Shown piece by piece: positions 1 to 11,075 of a DNA stretch of 64,000 nucleotides; the first letter of the stretch is position 1; the number at the start of each line of letters is the position of its first letter. The position numbers and the translations under genes were made by a program. The notes below the pieces were generated by a model, which saw nothing but the letters and a program-made list of their open reading frames with translations, did no database searches and was not told where the DNA came from. The stretch comes from Elephas maximus indicus (taxonomy: Eukaryota; Chordata; Mammalia; Proboscidea; Elephantidae): assembly GCF_024166365.1 (NCBI RefSeq), contig NC_064822.1, positions 109,922,823 through 109,986,822 of the forward strand, written 5' to 3'.

Positions 1-124
1 TCCCTATCAAAATATCTCTGAGGCAGAGGAGGCTCACTCATCTCCTTGCTTCAGCTGTCCTAGGTGTTGAGTGGTTGAAATCTATGCCTCTCCTCATACT
101 GGTTAAGTCCCACAAACAGAAAGC

Positions 125-200
125 AGTAGCCATCAAGTCAATTCTGACTCGTGGTAACTGTGCTCCACAGGGGTTTCAATGGCTGGGATTCCTAGCCTTG
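125..200 (-). repeat. Possible AfroSINE 3'-half remnant
   Basis: The stretch resembles the 3' body of minus-strand AfroSINEs elsewhere in the window (a diverged 'gccatcaagtcaattctgac' followed by 'cacaggggtttc'). It is short, diverged and lacks the tRNA-like half, so this is a weak call. Bases 1-124 and 200-280 show nothing I recognise. Confidence 0.35.
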
Positions 201-279
201 GGACAGGGGGAAAGAAATCCTAGACCTTTAAGATGTGGATGGAGTAAAGCTTTCAGGACCTTCATTTGCTGATGTGGCA

Positions 280-3200
280 TGACTCGAAATGAGAAGAAAC
301 AGCTGCAAACATCCATTTAATAATCTGAACATGGAATATATGAAGCATGAATGTAGAAAAATTGGAAGTTGTAAAAAATGAAATGGAATGTTTGAAGATA
401 GATATCCTAGGCATTAGTGAGCTGAAATGGACTGGTACTGGCCATTTTGAATCAGATAATCACATGGTCTACTATCCCGGGAATAACAAATTGAAGAGAA
501 ATGACATGCATTCATTGCCAAAAAGAACAGTTCAAGATCTATCCTGCAGTACACCACTGTCAGTGATAGGATAATACCCATATGCCTACAAGGAAGACCA
601 TTTAATATGACTCTTAATCAAATTTATGCACCAACCACTAAGGCCAAAGACGAAAAAATTGAAGATTTTTACCAACTTCTGCAGTCTGACATTGATCAAA
701 CATCCAATCAAGATTAATTGATAATTACTGGTGATTGGAATGTGCAAGTTAGAAACAAAGAAGAAGGGTTGGTAGTTGGAAAATATGGCTTCGGTGACAA
801 AAACAATGCCAGAGATCACATGATAGAATTTTGCAAGACCAATGACTTCTTCATAGCAAATACCTTTTTTAACAACATAAATGGCAACTATATATGTGGA
901 CCTTGCCAGATGGAATACACAGGAATCAAATTGACTATACCTGTGGAAAGAGACGATGGAGAAAATATCAGTCAGAAAAAGGCCAGGCGCTGACTGCAGA
1001 ACAGATATTGCTCCCAGGCAAGTTCAAGTTGAAGCTGGAGGAAATGAAAACAAGTCCACGAGTGCCAAAGTATGACCTTGAGTATATCCCACCTGAATTT
1101 AGAGACCATCTCAAGAATAGATTTGACACATTGAACACTAATGATCTGTTGTAGGGAAAACGTGAATGCTATTTCAAGTTAAAACAGAGAGGTTTATTAA
1201 GGGCTTAAAACAACTGCGATCTGGGAACTACATAGCCCATTGAAAATGGAACCAGGTAGTCCTGGGGCAGTTTTGTTATACAAGTATTCTTATGGGGTAA
1301 AAAGAGGAACCAAACCATGGAAAGGGAAATTACAGGAAAATCAGTGACTATTGTAATAATCATAACTTAATTGTTTTTTTTTTTAATTGGTTGCTGATTA
1401 TTAATAATTGTAGTCAGTGATTACAGATCATTTCACAGGATGCTTATATCATGGTCACAAGATGCTTACCGCATTTTGCCTGTCTTGCAAAAATACCTCA
1501 TTGGCAACAGCACCCAGACAGCACTCTTCCTGAGTATGTGTATTTTGGGGGATGCAGATGGTCACTTGGTTAAGACCCTTCAGGGCATATAGTTCCACAT
1601 TCTGGTTTTGACCACTGAGGAAAAACATGTTTTTCTCAAAAACATAGCTGTTAGGCTAGAATCCAGATCAAAATTAGACAGCATGGTCAGCATATTATGC
1701 TCTGTCTCACTGACTATTCTGAAAGTTGTCTTTTTCTGAGATAGACAGAAGACCAGATGAGTGGTGGGATGACATCAAGGATATCATACATGAAGAAAGC
1801 AAAAAGTCGTTAAAAAAGACAGGAAAGAAAGAAAAGATCAAAATGTATGTCAGAAGAGACTCGAAAACTTGCTCTTGAACACAGAGCAGCTAAAGCAGAT
1901 GGAAGAAATGATGAAGTAAAAGAGCTGAATAAAAGATTTCAAAGGGTGGCTTGAGAAGACAAAGTATTATAATGAAATGTGCGAAGACCTTGAGTTAGAA
2001 AACTGAAAGGGAAGAACACACTCAGAATTTCTCAAGCTGAAAAACCTGAAGAAAAAATTCTAGCCCTGAGTTGCGATATTGAAGGATTCTATGGGCAAAA
2101 TACTGAACAATGCAGGAAGTATCAAAAGAAGATGAAAGGAATACATAGTCACTGTACCAAAGAAAAACTGGTTGACATCAAACCATTTCAGGAGGCAGAA
2201 TAATAAAAAAAAAAAAAGATTAAGAACTGATGATATTCAGGAAGTCCAAGCTGCACTGAAGGCACAGGTGGAAAACAAGGCTCCAGGAATTAATGGAATA
2301 CCAAGTGAGATGTTTCAACAAGAAGATGCAATGCTGTAAGTGCTTACTTGTCCATGCCAAGAAATTTGGAAGATAGCTACCTGGCCAACCGACTAGAAGA
2401 GATCCATATTTGTGCCTTTTCCAAAGAAAGGCAATCCAACAGAATGTAGAAATTATTGAGCAATATCATTAATACCACACACAAGTAAAATTTTGCTGAC
2501 AATAATTCAAAAATGGTTGTAGGAGTTCTTTGACAGGGAACTGCCAGAAATTCAAGCCAGATTCAGAATAGGATGTGCAAAGAGGGCTATCACTGCTGAC
2601 ATAAGATGGATTTTGGCTGAAAGCACAGAATACCAGAAAGACGTTTACCTGTGTTTTTTTGACCATGCAAAGACATTTGACTGTGTGGAGCATAACAAAT
2701 TATGGATAACGTTGTGAAGAATGGGAATTCCAGAACACTTGCTTGTGCTTATATGGAACCTATACATAGACCAAAAGGCAGCGTTCAAACATAACAAGGG
2801 AATACTGCATGGTTTAAAGTCAGGAAAGGCATGTATCAGGACTGTATCCTTTCACCATACTTATTCAATCTGTATGCTTAGCAGATAATCTGAGAAGCTG
2901 GACTATATGAAGAAGAACAGGGCATCAGGACTGGAGACTCATTAACAACCTGCGATATGCAGATGATAAAACCTTACTTACTGGAAGCGAAGAGGACATG
3001 AAGCACCTACTGATGAAGATCAAAGACTACAGCCTTCAGTATGGATTACACCACACCATAAAACAAAAATCCTCACAAATGGACCAATAGGCAACATCAT
3101 GATAAACAGTGAAAATAATGAAGTTGTCAAGGATTTCATTTTACTTGCATCCTTAATCAACACCCATGGAAGCAGCAGTCAAGAAATCTAATGACTTACT

Positions 3201-3731
3201 GCATTGGGCAACTCTGCTGCAAAATATCTCTTGAAAGTGTTATAAAGCAAAGACATCGCTTTGAGGACTAAGGTGCACGTGATTCAAGTCATGGTATTTT
3301 CAATTGCCTCATATGCATGCAAAAGTTGGACAATGAATAAGGAAGACTGAAGAAGAATTGATGCCTTTGAATTATGGTATTGGTGAAGAATACGGAATAT
3401 ACTATGGGCTGCCAGAAGAACAAACAAATCTATCTTGGAAGAAGCACAGCCAGAATACTCCTTAGAAGCGAGGATGGTGAGACTTCGACTCATGTGTTTT
3501 GGACATGTTATCAGCAGGGACCAGTTCCTGGAGTAGGACATCATGCTTGGTAAAGTACAGGGGTAGTGAAAGAGAGGAAGGCCCTCGACGTGATGGACTG
3601 ACACAGTGGCTGCAACAATGGGCTCAAACGTAGCAATAGTTGTGAGGATGGCACAAGACTGGGCAGAGTTTTGTTCTGTTGTACGCTGGATCACTATGAG
3701 TTGGAACTGAGTCGACAGCACCTAACAACAA
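280..3731 (+). mobile_element. RTE (BovB-clade) LINE, degenerate, split by an LTR
   Basis: A non-LTR retrotransposon fossil. Reading rightward, the conceptual protein shows endonuclease-domain remnants (about 340-960, including an 'ISELKWTGTGHF' block), a linker ('YIPPEFRDHLKNRFDTLN' near 1085-1135), and reverse-transcriptase remnants at about 2220-2900, where a diverged copy of the segment clearly readable at 11.6-11.9 kb occurs. Stops and frameshifts break the reading frame many times, so it is inactive. The 3' end is 'gtcgacagcacctaacaaca' near 3712-3731, the same tail seen on several AfroSINEs. It is interrupted at 1147-1747 by a probable LTR. The RTE family assignment rests on recalled BovB-type sequence. 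Confidence 0.8.
1147..1747 (-). mobile_element. Probable solo LTR inserted in the RTE LINE
   Basis: The RTE sequence stops after '...cactaatgatc' at 1146 and resumes with 'gaagaccagatgag' at 1748; the copy at 8.2-8.5 kb lacks this block, so the 601 bp between are inserted. Read on the minus strand the block starts TGTC and ends AACA, and AATAAA lies about 50 nt before its end (plus-strand tttatt at 1193-1198). That is the layout of a retroviral LTR. I see no flanking duplication and no internal retroviral genes, so the family is unknown. Confidence 0.5.
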
Positions 3732-4132
3732 GTCTCTCTGTTCTCTAGCTGATTCAGATATGGGAGAGACTGGGGGGTATCCTCTGCTATTCTTTTCATA
3801 CCCACTGACTGTTCTCCCCTTCCTGTGCCCATTAGAAAAGACAACTCCATTAGAACCCACTAACAATCATTCAATCATGTTGAAACTGTGGACCAGCTAT
3901 TCCCCAAAGTCCCTGGACTACATTCTCAGAATTGAATGGCATTTATAAATAGTGACAACTCTCAAATGAATCTTTTATTGGTGAAATGGGGGCAATGTCA
4001 ATAAATACCCTCAGAATTTAACAGGACTTAAAATAATATCAATCCATGGAGGTTAGAGTGCTAGGAAAACAAATTACATCAGATTGAAAAATCTACTCTG
4101 CTTTCTCAGCAGACGCTGAGATCTCTCCAGGT
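3732..4132. other. Intergenic, no feature recognised
   Basis: About 400 bp of single-copy-looking sequence between the RTE tail and a MaLR-type LTR. Short ORFs here have no recognisable content. Confidence 0.4.
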
Positions 4133-4528
4133 TGTCTTAGTTATCTAGTGCTGCTATAACAGAATTACCACAAGGGGGTGGCTTTAACAAACAGATTTAT
4201 TTTCTCACAGTTTAGAAGGCTAGAAATCTGAATTCAGGATGCCGGCTCTAGGGGAGGACTTTCTCTGTTAGCTCTGGAGGCAAGTCCTCGTTTCTTTGAG
4301 CTTCTGCTCCTAGTGATCTTCATGTGGCTTGGCATCTCTCTTCCCCCCATCTCTGCTTGTTTAATCTCCTTTACATCTCAAAAGAGATTAACTCATGATA
4401 TACCCTACACTAATCCTGCCTCATTAACATCACAAAGACAACCTGTTCCCGAATGGGATTATAACCACGGGTGTACAGGTTAGGATTTACAACACATATT
4501 TCTGGGGAACACAATTCAATCCATAGCA
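4133..4528 (-). mobile_element. MaLR/MLT1-like LTR
   Basis: Minus-strand reading begins 'tgctatggattgaattgtgt' and ends 'gataactaagaca', the ends shared by four other copies in this window (13.55, 35.78, 52.55 and 56.08 kb). A near-match 5-bp flank (CAGGT left, CAGGC right) supports an LTR insertion. The assignment to the ERVL-MaLR group comes from recalled MLT1 consensus ends. Confidence 0.6.
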
Positions 4529-4698
4529 CAGGCTAAGTAGAAAGCAATCTTTTTTTTTTTTTTTTTTGGATGCCCAGCCTCAACATAATTATGTGTCTCT
4601 CAAGTTTTTGTTTTAAAACAGGAAAGAGCCAAGAAGTAATTTATCTTGTCCTTCATGTACTTCATGTTATCTCTGTATTAGATATCCTCAGTTCATTC

Positions 4699-4875
4699 GT
4701 AAAAAAAAAGTCCGAACCAAACCCAGTGCCGTCGAGTCGATTCCGACTCATAGAGACCCTAGAGGACAGAGTAGAACTGCCCCCATAGGGTTTCCAAGGA
4801 GCACCTGGTGGATTCAAACTGCTGACCCTTTGGTTAGCTGCCACAGCACTTAACCACTATGCCACCAGAGTTTCC
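4699..4875 (-). repeat. AfroSINE (tRNA-derived SINE)
   Basis: Complete minus-strand copy. The tRNA-like head (reverse complement of 'taaccactatgccaccag') lies at the right, the body 'gtcgagtcgattccgactca' at the left, then an A-rich tail. A 9-bp duplication AGTTCATTC flanks it at 4690-4698 and 4876-4884. Confidence 0.85.
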
Positions 4876-4884
4876 AGTTCATTC

Positions 4885-6534
4885 ATACCAGCTAAAATGT
4901 ATTGTTTACTCTTAGAAACTTTAATTTTTATTTAAATTCTGAGGTAGGTACTATACTTTTATTGTCCCCATGCTCCATGTTCTTAACCCATGCTATACTC
5001 TTTATCTTGTGATTAGTGTGTGAATTTTTAAAGGCTCTAGGCCCTCAAAAAAATCAAATAGTGTAGCAATCTTCTTTTCAAATTCCTAGAGTCTTTAGTC
5101 AATGTAATATGTAGTTTCAGAAACTTTATTGTGCATAAGAATTCTATGAGGTGTTTGTCAAAAATAGATTCCTGTGTGCCATGTTTCCAGATAGTCTAAT
5201 TCAGGAAATATGGACTGAAGCCCAGGAATCTGCATTTTCAAATAAGCATCCAAAGTACTTCTGATTTAAGTGATTTTTTGGACTATGTTTTAAAAAACCC
5301 TGCCTTTGACTATAAATGGCCTAAGGGTAGGGCTGGGATGATACCAAATCTTCATATGCATATTCCCATTTAAGTTGGTTCCATGTGGCAATAGATATAA
5401 CATTGGGGTTTATATCATCCTTGGCTAAGAACTAAATCCTGCTCATTTACCCTTTTCTTTTTCTTCAGTGAGGAGAAACAACCCTGGGTCTCCCTTTCTG
5501 TTAGACGTCCTTAGGAAAGAGGCTGTGGCTTTTTGTTTTGCCAACCTACAACATCTCTATGCAAAGGCTTGGTGAAGCCTGTACAATTGCACATAGTGGC
5601 CCTGGTAGGTCATTTTGTAGTCTTCACTGGATTGCTGAGAAGAAGCTGTTATTTTTCTCTGCCTTTTGAAATGCACAAAACAGGGGGCAGGGTGAAGAGA
5701 AAAGAGTCAAGGGACTCAACTGGAGTTGGTAAACAAACTTTGAAGCAAAATAAGAAAGCATATTAGCAGGGAGAAATGAAGGGCTGTGCACAGCAGCTAT
5801 AACACCACAGCATTCTCTGAAGACAGCACCAGCCACTGCTGGTGTCTCCTGTTTTGAGGACAATCCAACAACAATAACAACAAACTGTATTGGCAAACTG
5901 ATCCTGGGATAACGTCTGAAGGTTTGTCTGGAAATGTGTTCTGAAAAGAAGTTTACATCAGAGAAGCAAGAGAATGAAGGACAAGCCTTCAAGGAAAAAA
6001 AAAATTAGGCCAACAACACAGCCAGCACCTCAAATAGCCCAAAGGAGGTTGCAGGGACCTGGCTGAAAGCTCCATTTAATCTCTGGCCTAGCTAAGAGAG
6101 CCTAGAGGATGCTTTCTATGCACTTTTTATAATAAGCCTGGCTTCTGAGGTTGTGATCAGCCCTTCTAGCTCCTAGAAATCAGTGATGGTTCTTTGAAGA
6201 ATTTCTTTTCCCTTAACTCCTGGGGACAGATTAACCAACACCCCATAGTGGGAAATTAGGGAACCCCAAAGTTGCTCTATATGTTTTAAGAAGCAGTTAT
6301 TTGATTCTAAATGGGGAGTGGCGGTGGGGTGGGGGACCTCTTCACCTTCTAGGTTACTTTTTTCTCCTATTGCTTCTCTTACCTCATCTGGATAGCCTCA
6401 GGGAATATTTTAAGGTTGGCAGAAGAATTTTACAGTATGATCAAAAGAAAAGCCCTAGAAATGGTTGCATAATCTTCCTCCTCTTTACTTGAAAAATACT
6501 GTTTTCAACTGACTAGGAAAAAAAAAATTTAGGG
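4885..6534. other. Intergenic, mostly unassigned
   Basis: No gene is visible. About 5120-5290 looks like an old MER5-type DNA transposon remnant ('aggaatctgcattttcaaat' and similar phrases), at low certainty. The rest carries only short ORFs without known content. Confidence 0.35.
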
Positions 6535-6690
6535 CTGGACTGAACCTTGGAGGTCATCTAGTTCAATCCCCTCACTTTATTAGGAGAGAGGACTGAGGCA
6601 TACAAAGTTTAATTGACGTTTCCAAGGTCATGAGGCTGGTCACAGATTCAAGGTAGCTCAAGTCTGTATTGACCCCTAGGTCAATGTTAC
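6535..6690 (+). repeat. Possible MIR-type SINE remnant
   Basis: The phrases 'cttggaggtcatctagttca' and 'gaggactgaggcatacaaag', followed by 'tccaaggtcatgaggctgg', are typical of old mammalian MIR/THER-like elements. Diverged, and identified by recollection only. Confidence 0.35.
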
Positions 6691-6764
6691 CTCTCTCATA
6701 ATTGTTTTCATAACTGCTTTTCTCAAGTAGTTTTTTGGCTGCCCACTCAGTATTCAAGTACTGC

Positions 6765-6975
6765 CAGTAAAACCAGTTGCTGCGGAGCTGATTCTGACTC
6801 CTGGCGGTCCCACATGTGTCACAGTACAACTGTGCTCTGTAGGGTTTCAATAGCTGATTTTTCAGTAGATCGCCAGGCCTTTCTTCCAAGGCACCTCTGG
6901 GCCAACACGAACCAGAACTGCCAATCTTTCCATTTACAGTTGAGCACTTAACCATTTGTACCACCCAGAGGCATT
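6765..6975 (-). repeat. Older AfroSINE subfamily copy
   Basis: It has the AfroSINE head (reverse complement of 'cttaaccatttgtaccaccc') and body ('gctgattctgactcctggcg') but a longer middle than the 4.7 kb copy and more divergence. Probably an older subfamily. Confidence 0.65.
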
Positions 6976-6984
6976 CAAAACTAT

Positions 6985-7095
6985 CCAAAACCTGTCGTCG
7001 TCCAGTAGATTCCAACTCACAGCGACCCCATGGGCCAGAGTAGACCTTTTGGTTAGCAGCCGAACTCTTAACCACTGTGCCACCAGGGTTCCTCA
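6985..7095 (-). repeat. Internally deleted AfroSINE
   Basis: It starts with a recognisable 3' body ('cagtagattccaactcacag'), then jumps to the head ('ggttagcagccgaactctta ... gccaccagggttcc'). About 60 bp of middle present in full copies is missing. It sits directly beside the 6.77 kb copy in the same orientation. Confidence 0.7.
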
Positions 7096-7428
7096 AATAC
7101 TACAGAAACAGCGTTTTTTTTGGGGGGGGTTGACATATGGTATCTATTCCTTTGAGCTTTGAAAGTAACTGCCTTCCCTAAAAAAAAAAGACTGGCTTCA
7201 ATCTTATTATAAAAGCAAACATTCAAAAACCCAACATAACCTAGAGCGAACTCTCAGTGCTCCTAGGACACATTATCCAGTTTCCTTTTCCCTCAGCTGA
7301 CCGTGCATTCAGAAGTTTACATTGGTCAGTAGCTCTGTAGAAAGTCTGATACTATGTGGGATTGTGACACCTTCCTCATCCCTGGAATGCAGCTATGGCG
7401 CTACATTTTCGAACTCTGTATTCTAGTG

Positions 7429-7625
7429 ACAAGAAGCCCTGGTGGTGCAATGGCTAAAACGTTTGGCTGCTAACCAAAAGGTTGGTGTTTCGAACCCACC
7501 AGCAGCTCTGAGGGAGAAAAGTAAAGAAGATTACAGCTTAGAAAATCCTAGGGGGCAGTTCTACTGTGTCACAGGGGGTTGCTAGGAGTGGAAAAAGACT
7601 CGACAGCACCTAACAACACCACAAC
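7429..7625 (+). repeat. AfroSINE with RTE-like tail
   Basis: A plus-strand head 'gccctggtggtgcaatggct' with a box-A-like stretch and a box-B-like 'tttcgaaccc', a variable middle, and the tail 'ctcgacagcacctaacaaca', which matches the 3' end of the RTE LINE at 3.7 kb. Flanks ATTCTAGTG (7420-7428) and ATTCCAGTG (7626-7634) are a near-perfect duplication. Confidence 0.85.
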
Positions 7626-7634
7626 ATTCCAGTG

Positions 7635-7980
7635 GCTATCAGAGTCTGTGGACCCCTTGGTGGGTTAGTTTGGTAATGTTCTGGGAGTCATTTCTACAGG
7701 TCCAGGCCTGTTCCTCCAGCCATTCAAATTACTTTGTAACCATCAAATTCCCTGTATTAAATTCCCCTTCTGCTTAAAATATTTAGTGGTTTGTTTCCTC
7801 TTCTAAACCCTGAAGATAATTACAACACAACTCAATAAATGCTACTAAAAAAAAAAAAAAAAAAGGGGGCATGAGCACAGGATAGTGGGAGCATAGAACA
7901 GAGAGCTTGGAAAAGTTACCCAAGGTGGAAGCATTTAAATTGGAACTTGAAGGTAGAATAGGAAGGTGCTAAGCTGAAAA
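7635..7980. other. Intergenic with A-run
   Basis: No gene. 'aataaatgctactaaaa' plus an A-run at about 7835-7864 followed by G's could be the 3' end of an old retroelement, but I cannot name it. The last bases (7972-7981) form the left duplication of the RTE insertion that follows. Confidence 0.35.
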
Positions 7981-7981
7981 G

Positions 7982-8503
7982 TATCCTTCAGTAGTGCAAC
8001 TTGAGGCTTGAATTTTTTTTTTTTTTTTTCAGCTCTTTTAGCTTGAGAGATGCTGAGCATGTTCTTCCCTTTTGGTTTTTTATCTCCAGGTCTTTGCATG
8101 TGTCATCGTAATACTCTGTCTTCTCGAGCCACCCTTATAAATCTTCTGTTCAGCTCTTTTATTTCATCATTTTTTCCTTTTGCTTTAGCTACTTGATGTT
8201 CAAGAGGAAGTTTCAGGGTCTCTCCTGACATCCATTTAGGTCTTTTCGTTCTTGACTTTTTAATAACTTTTTCCATTCTTCATGTATGATGTCCTTGATG
8301 TCATCCCACAACTCATCTGATCTTTGGTCATTAGTGTTCAATATGTCAAATCTATTCTTAAGACGATCTCTAAATTCAGGTGGGATATACTTAAGGTTGT
8401 ACTTTGGCTCTCGAGGACTTGTTCTAGTTTTCTTCACTTTCAGCTTGAACTTGCATATGAGCAACTGATGGTCTGATCCACAGTCGGCCCCTGGCCTTAT
8501 TCT
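7982..8503 (-). mobile_element. RTE LINE, inverted 5' part, left piece
   Basis: Read on the minus strand this is RTE coding sequence matching the plus-strand element at about 1020-2070, including 'KYNLKYIPPEFRDRLKNRFD'. It belongs to a 5'-inverted RTE insertion that occupies 7982-12678. Its left flank AGCTGAAAAG (7972-7981) matches AACTGAAAAG at 12680-12689 in nine of ten bases. The piece is cut at 8503 by an L1 insertion and continues at 10965. Confidence 0.8.
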
Positions 8504-10950
8504 TCTTCCTATTTTTTAAATATTTTTATTATGCTTGAAGTGAAAGTTTACAAATCAAGTCAGTCTCTCATACAGAACCTTATATACACCTTGCTATATA
8601 CTCCTGGAAACCCTGGTGGTATAGTGGTTGAGTGCTATGACTGCTAACCAAAGGGTTAGGGTTAGCAGTTCGAATCCGCCAGGCGCTCCTTGGAAACTCT
8701 ATGGGGCAGTTCTACTCTGTCCTATAGGGTCGCTACGAGTCGGAATCGACTCGACAGCACTGTTTTTTTTTTTTTAATATACTCCTAGTTGCTCTCCCCC
8801 TGTTAAGACAGCATACTCCTTTCCACCCTGCATTTCCGTGTCCATTCAGCCAGCTTCTGTCCGCTCAGCCTTTGCATGTCCCCCTTGGCCCTCACAGCTC
8901 ACAGACAGGAGCTGCACACATAGTCTCGTATGTCTACTTGATCCAAGAAGCTCATTCCTCACCAGTATCATTTTCTGTCTTATAGTCCAGTCCAATCCCT
9001 GTCTGAAGAGTTGGCTTTGGGAATGGTTCCTGTCTCGGGCTAACAGAAGGTCTGGGGACCATGACCTCCAGGGTCCTTCTGGTCTCAGTCTGACCATTAA
9101 GTCTGGTCTTTTATGAGAATTTGAGGTCTGCATCCCACTGCTCTCCTGCTCCTTCAGGAATTCTCTGCTGTGTTCCCTGTCAGGGCAGTCATCGGTTGTA
9201 GCCGGGCAACATCTAGTTCTTCTGGTCTCAGGGTGCTGTAGTCTCTGATTTATGTGGCCCATTCTGACTCTTGGGCTTATAATTACCTTGTGTCTTTGGT
9301 GTTCTTCATTCTCCTTGGTTCCATGAAGGTTGAGACCAATTGATGCATCTTAGATGGCCGCTTGCTAGCGTTTAAGACCTCAGATGCCACTCTCCAAAGT
9401 GGGATGCAGAATGTTTTCTTAATAGATTTTATTATGCCAATCGACCTAGATGTCCCCTGAAATCATGGTCCCCAAACCACTGCCAAGCTAGCCTTCGAAG
9501 AGTTCAGTTTATTCAGGAAACGTCTTTGCTTTTGGTTTAGTCCAGTTGTGCTGACCTCACCTGTATTGTGTGTTGTCCTTCCCTTCACCTAAATTAGTTC
9601 TTTTCCACTAATTAGTGAATACCCCTTTCCCTCCCTCCCTCCCTCCCCCCTCTTGTAACCATCAAAGGATATTTTCTTTTCTGTTTAAACTATTTCTTGA
9701 GTTCTTATAATAGTGGTCTCATACAATATTTGTCCTTTTGCAACTAATTTCACTCAGTGTAATGCCTTCCAGATTCCTCCATGTTATGAAATGTTTCAGA
9801 TTCATCACTGTTCTTTATCAATGTGTAGTATTCCATTGTGTGAATATACTGTAATTTATTTATCCATTCATCTGTAGATGAGCACCTTGGTTGCTTCCAT
9901 CTTTTTGCTATTGTAAACAGTGCTGCAATGAACACGGGTGTGCACGTATCTGTTCATGTGAAGGCTTTTACTTCTCTAGGATATATTCCAAGGAGTCAGA
10001 TTGCTGGATTGCATGGTAGTTCTATTTCTAGCTTTTTAAGGAAGCACCAAATCGATTTCCAAAGTGGTTGTACCATTTTACATTCCCACCAGCAGTGTCT
10101 GAGTGTTCCAGTCTCTCCACAACCTCTCCAGCATTTATTATTTTGTGTGTTTTTGGATTAATGCCAGCCTTGTTGGAGTGAGATGGAATCTCATTGTAGT
10201 TTTGATTTGCATTTCTCTAATGGCTAATGATCGTGAGGATTTCCTCATGTATGTTGGCCACCTGAATGTCTTCTTTAGTGAAGTGCCTGTTCATATCCTT
10301 TGCCCATTTTTTAATTGGGTTGTTTTTTGTTGAGTTTTTACAGTAACATGTAGATTTTAGAGATCAGCTGCTGATCTGAAATGTCAGAGCTAAAACCTTT
10401 TCCCAATCTGTAGGTAATCTTTTCACTCTTTTGGTGAAGTCTTTGGATGAGCAAAGGTGTTTGACTTTTAAGATCTCCCAGTTATCTAACTTCTCTTTTG
10501 CTGTTTGTACAGTTCTAGTAATGTTTTGTATACTGTTTATGCCATGTATCAGGGCTCCTAATGTTGTCCCTTTTTTTTCTTCCATGATCTTTAGAGTTTT
10601 AGATGTTATATTTAGGTCTTTGATTCATTTTGAGTTGGTGTTTATGCATGGTGTGAGGTATGGGTCTTGTTTCGTTTTTTTGTAGATGGATCTCCAATTA
10701 TGCCAGCACCATTTGTTGAAGAGACTGTCTTTTCCCCATTTAACAGACTTTGGGCCTTTGTCAAATATCAGCTGCTCATATGTGGATGGATTTATGTCTG
10801 GATTCTCAATTCTGTTCCATTGGTCTATGAATCTGTTGTTCTATCAGTACCAGGCTATTTTGACTACCGTGTGGTATAATATGTCCTAAAATCAGGCAGT
10901 GAGAGGCCTCCCACTTTGTTCTTTTTCAGTAATACTTTACTTATCCGGGG
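8504..10950 (-). mobile_element. L1 3' portion inserted in the RTE
   Basis: A 5'-truncated L1 in minus orientation: T-rich start (its poly-A), then 3'UTR (8520-9660), then ORF2 C-terminal coding with breaks (9750-10950; a recognisable stretch is '[20 protein letters not shown]' near 10.5 kb). A 14-bp duplication CCTGGCCTTATTCT flanks it at 8490-8503 and 10951-10964, and the RTE reading resumes exactly after it. An AfroSINE sits in the 3'UTR. Confidence 0.9.
8606..8776 (+). repeat. AfroSINE nested in L1 3'UTR
   Basis: A full-length copy with head 'ccctggtggtatagtggttg', box-B-like 'agttcgaatccg', body 'gagtcggaatcgactcgaca' and a T-run tail. A perfect 10-bp duplication ATATACTCCT flanks it (8596-8605 and 8777-8786). 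It is the youngest layer of a three-level nest. Confidence 0.9.
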
Positions 10951-10964
10951 CCTGGCCTTATTCT

Positions 10965-11075
10965 GACTGATGATATTGAGCTTTTGTGCACATATGTAGT
11001 GGATTCGATTCCTGTGTATTCCACTGGGCGAGGTTCGTGTGTGTAGTTGCTGTTTATGTTTGTGAAAAAAGATAT
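10965..11075 (-). mobile_element. RTE LINE, inverted 5' part, right piece
   Basis: Continues the minus-strand RTE piece cut by the L1; its reverse complement ('cagtggaatacacaggaatc') matches 905-925 of the first RTE copy. The inversion junction is at about 11075, within a few bases of microhomology shared by both arms. Confidence 0.8.

Noticed and set aside
7433-7500. tRNA-like box A and box B motifs in many places
   Set aside because: They belong to the tRNA-derived heads of AfroSINEs. None folds into a full tRNA with acceptor stem, so no tRNA gene is called.
7841-7864. A-run after AATAAA as a processed pseudogene
   Set aside because: No recognisable coding sequence upstream and no flanking duplication found.
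8838-9262. ORFs of 92 and 138 codons
   Set aside because: Both lie in the L1 3'UTR, on opposite strands; similar ORFs recur at 37.6 and 40.8 kb because the UTR is repeated. No protein family content.
9630-9652. CCCT repeats as a possible G-quadruplex or regulatory site
   Set aside because: The same C/T-rich tract occurs at the same place in L1 copies at 41.66 and 44.03 kb; it is part of the L1 3'UTR.
10431-10889. Plus-strand ORFs of 67-84 codons
   Set aside because: They are antisense shadows of the minus-strand L1 ORF2 and have near-copies at 42.5-42.9 and 44.8-45.3 kb.
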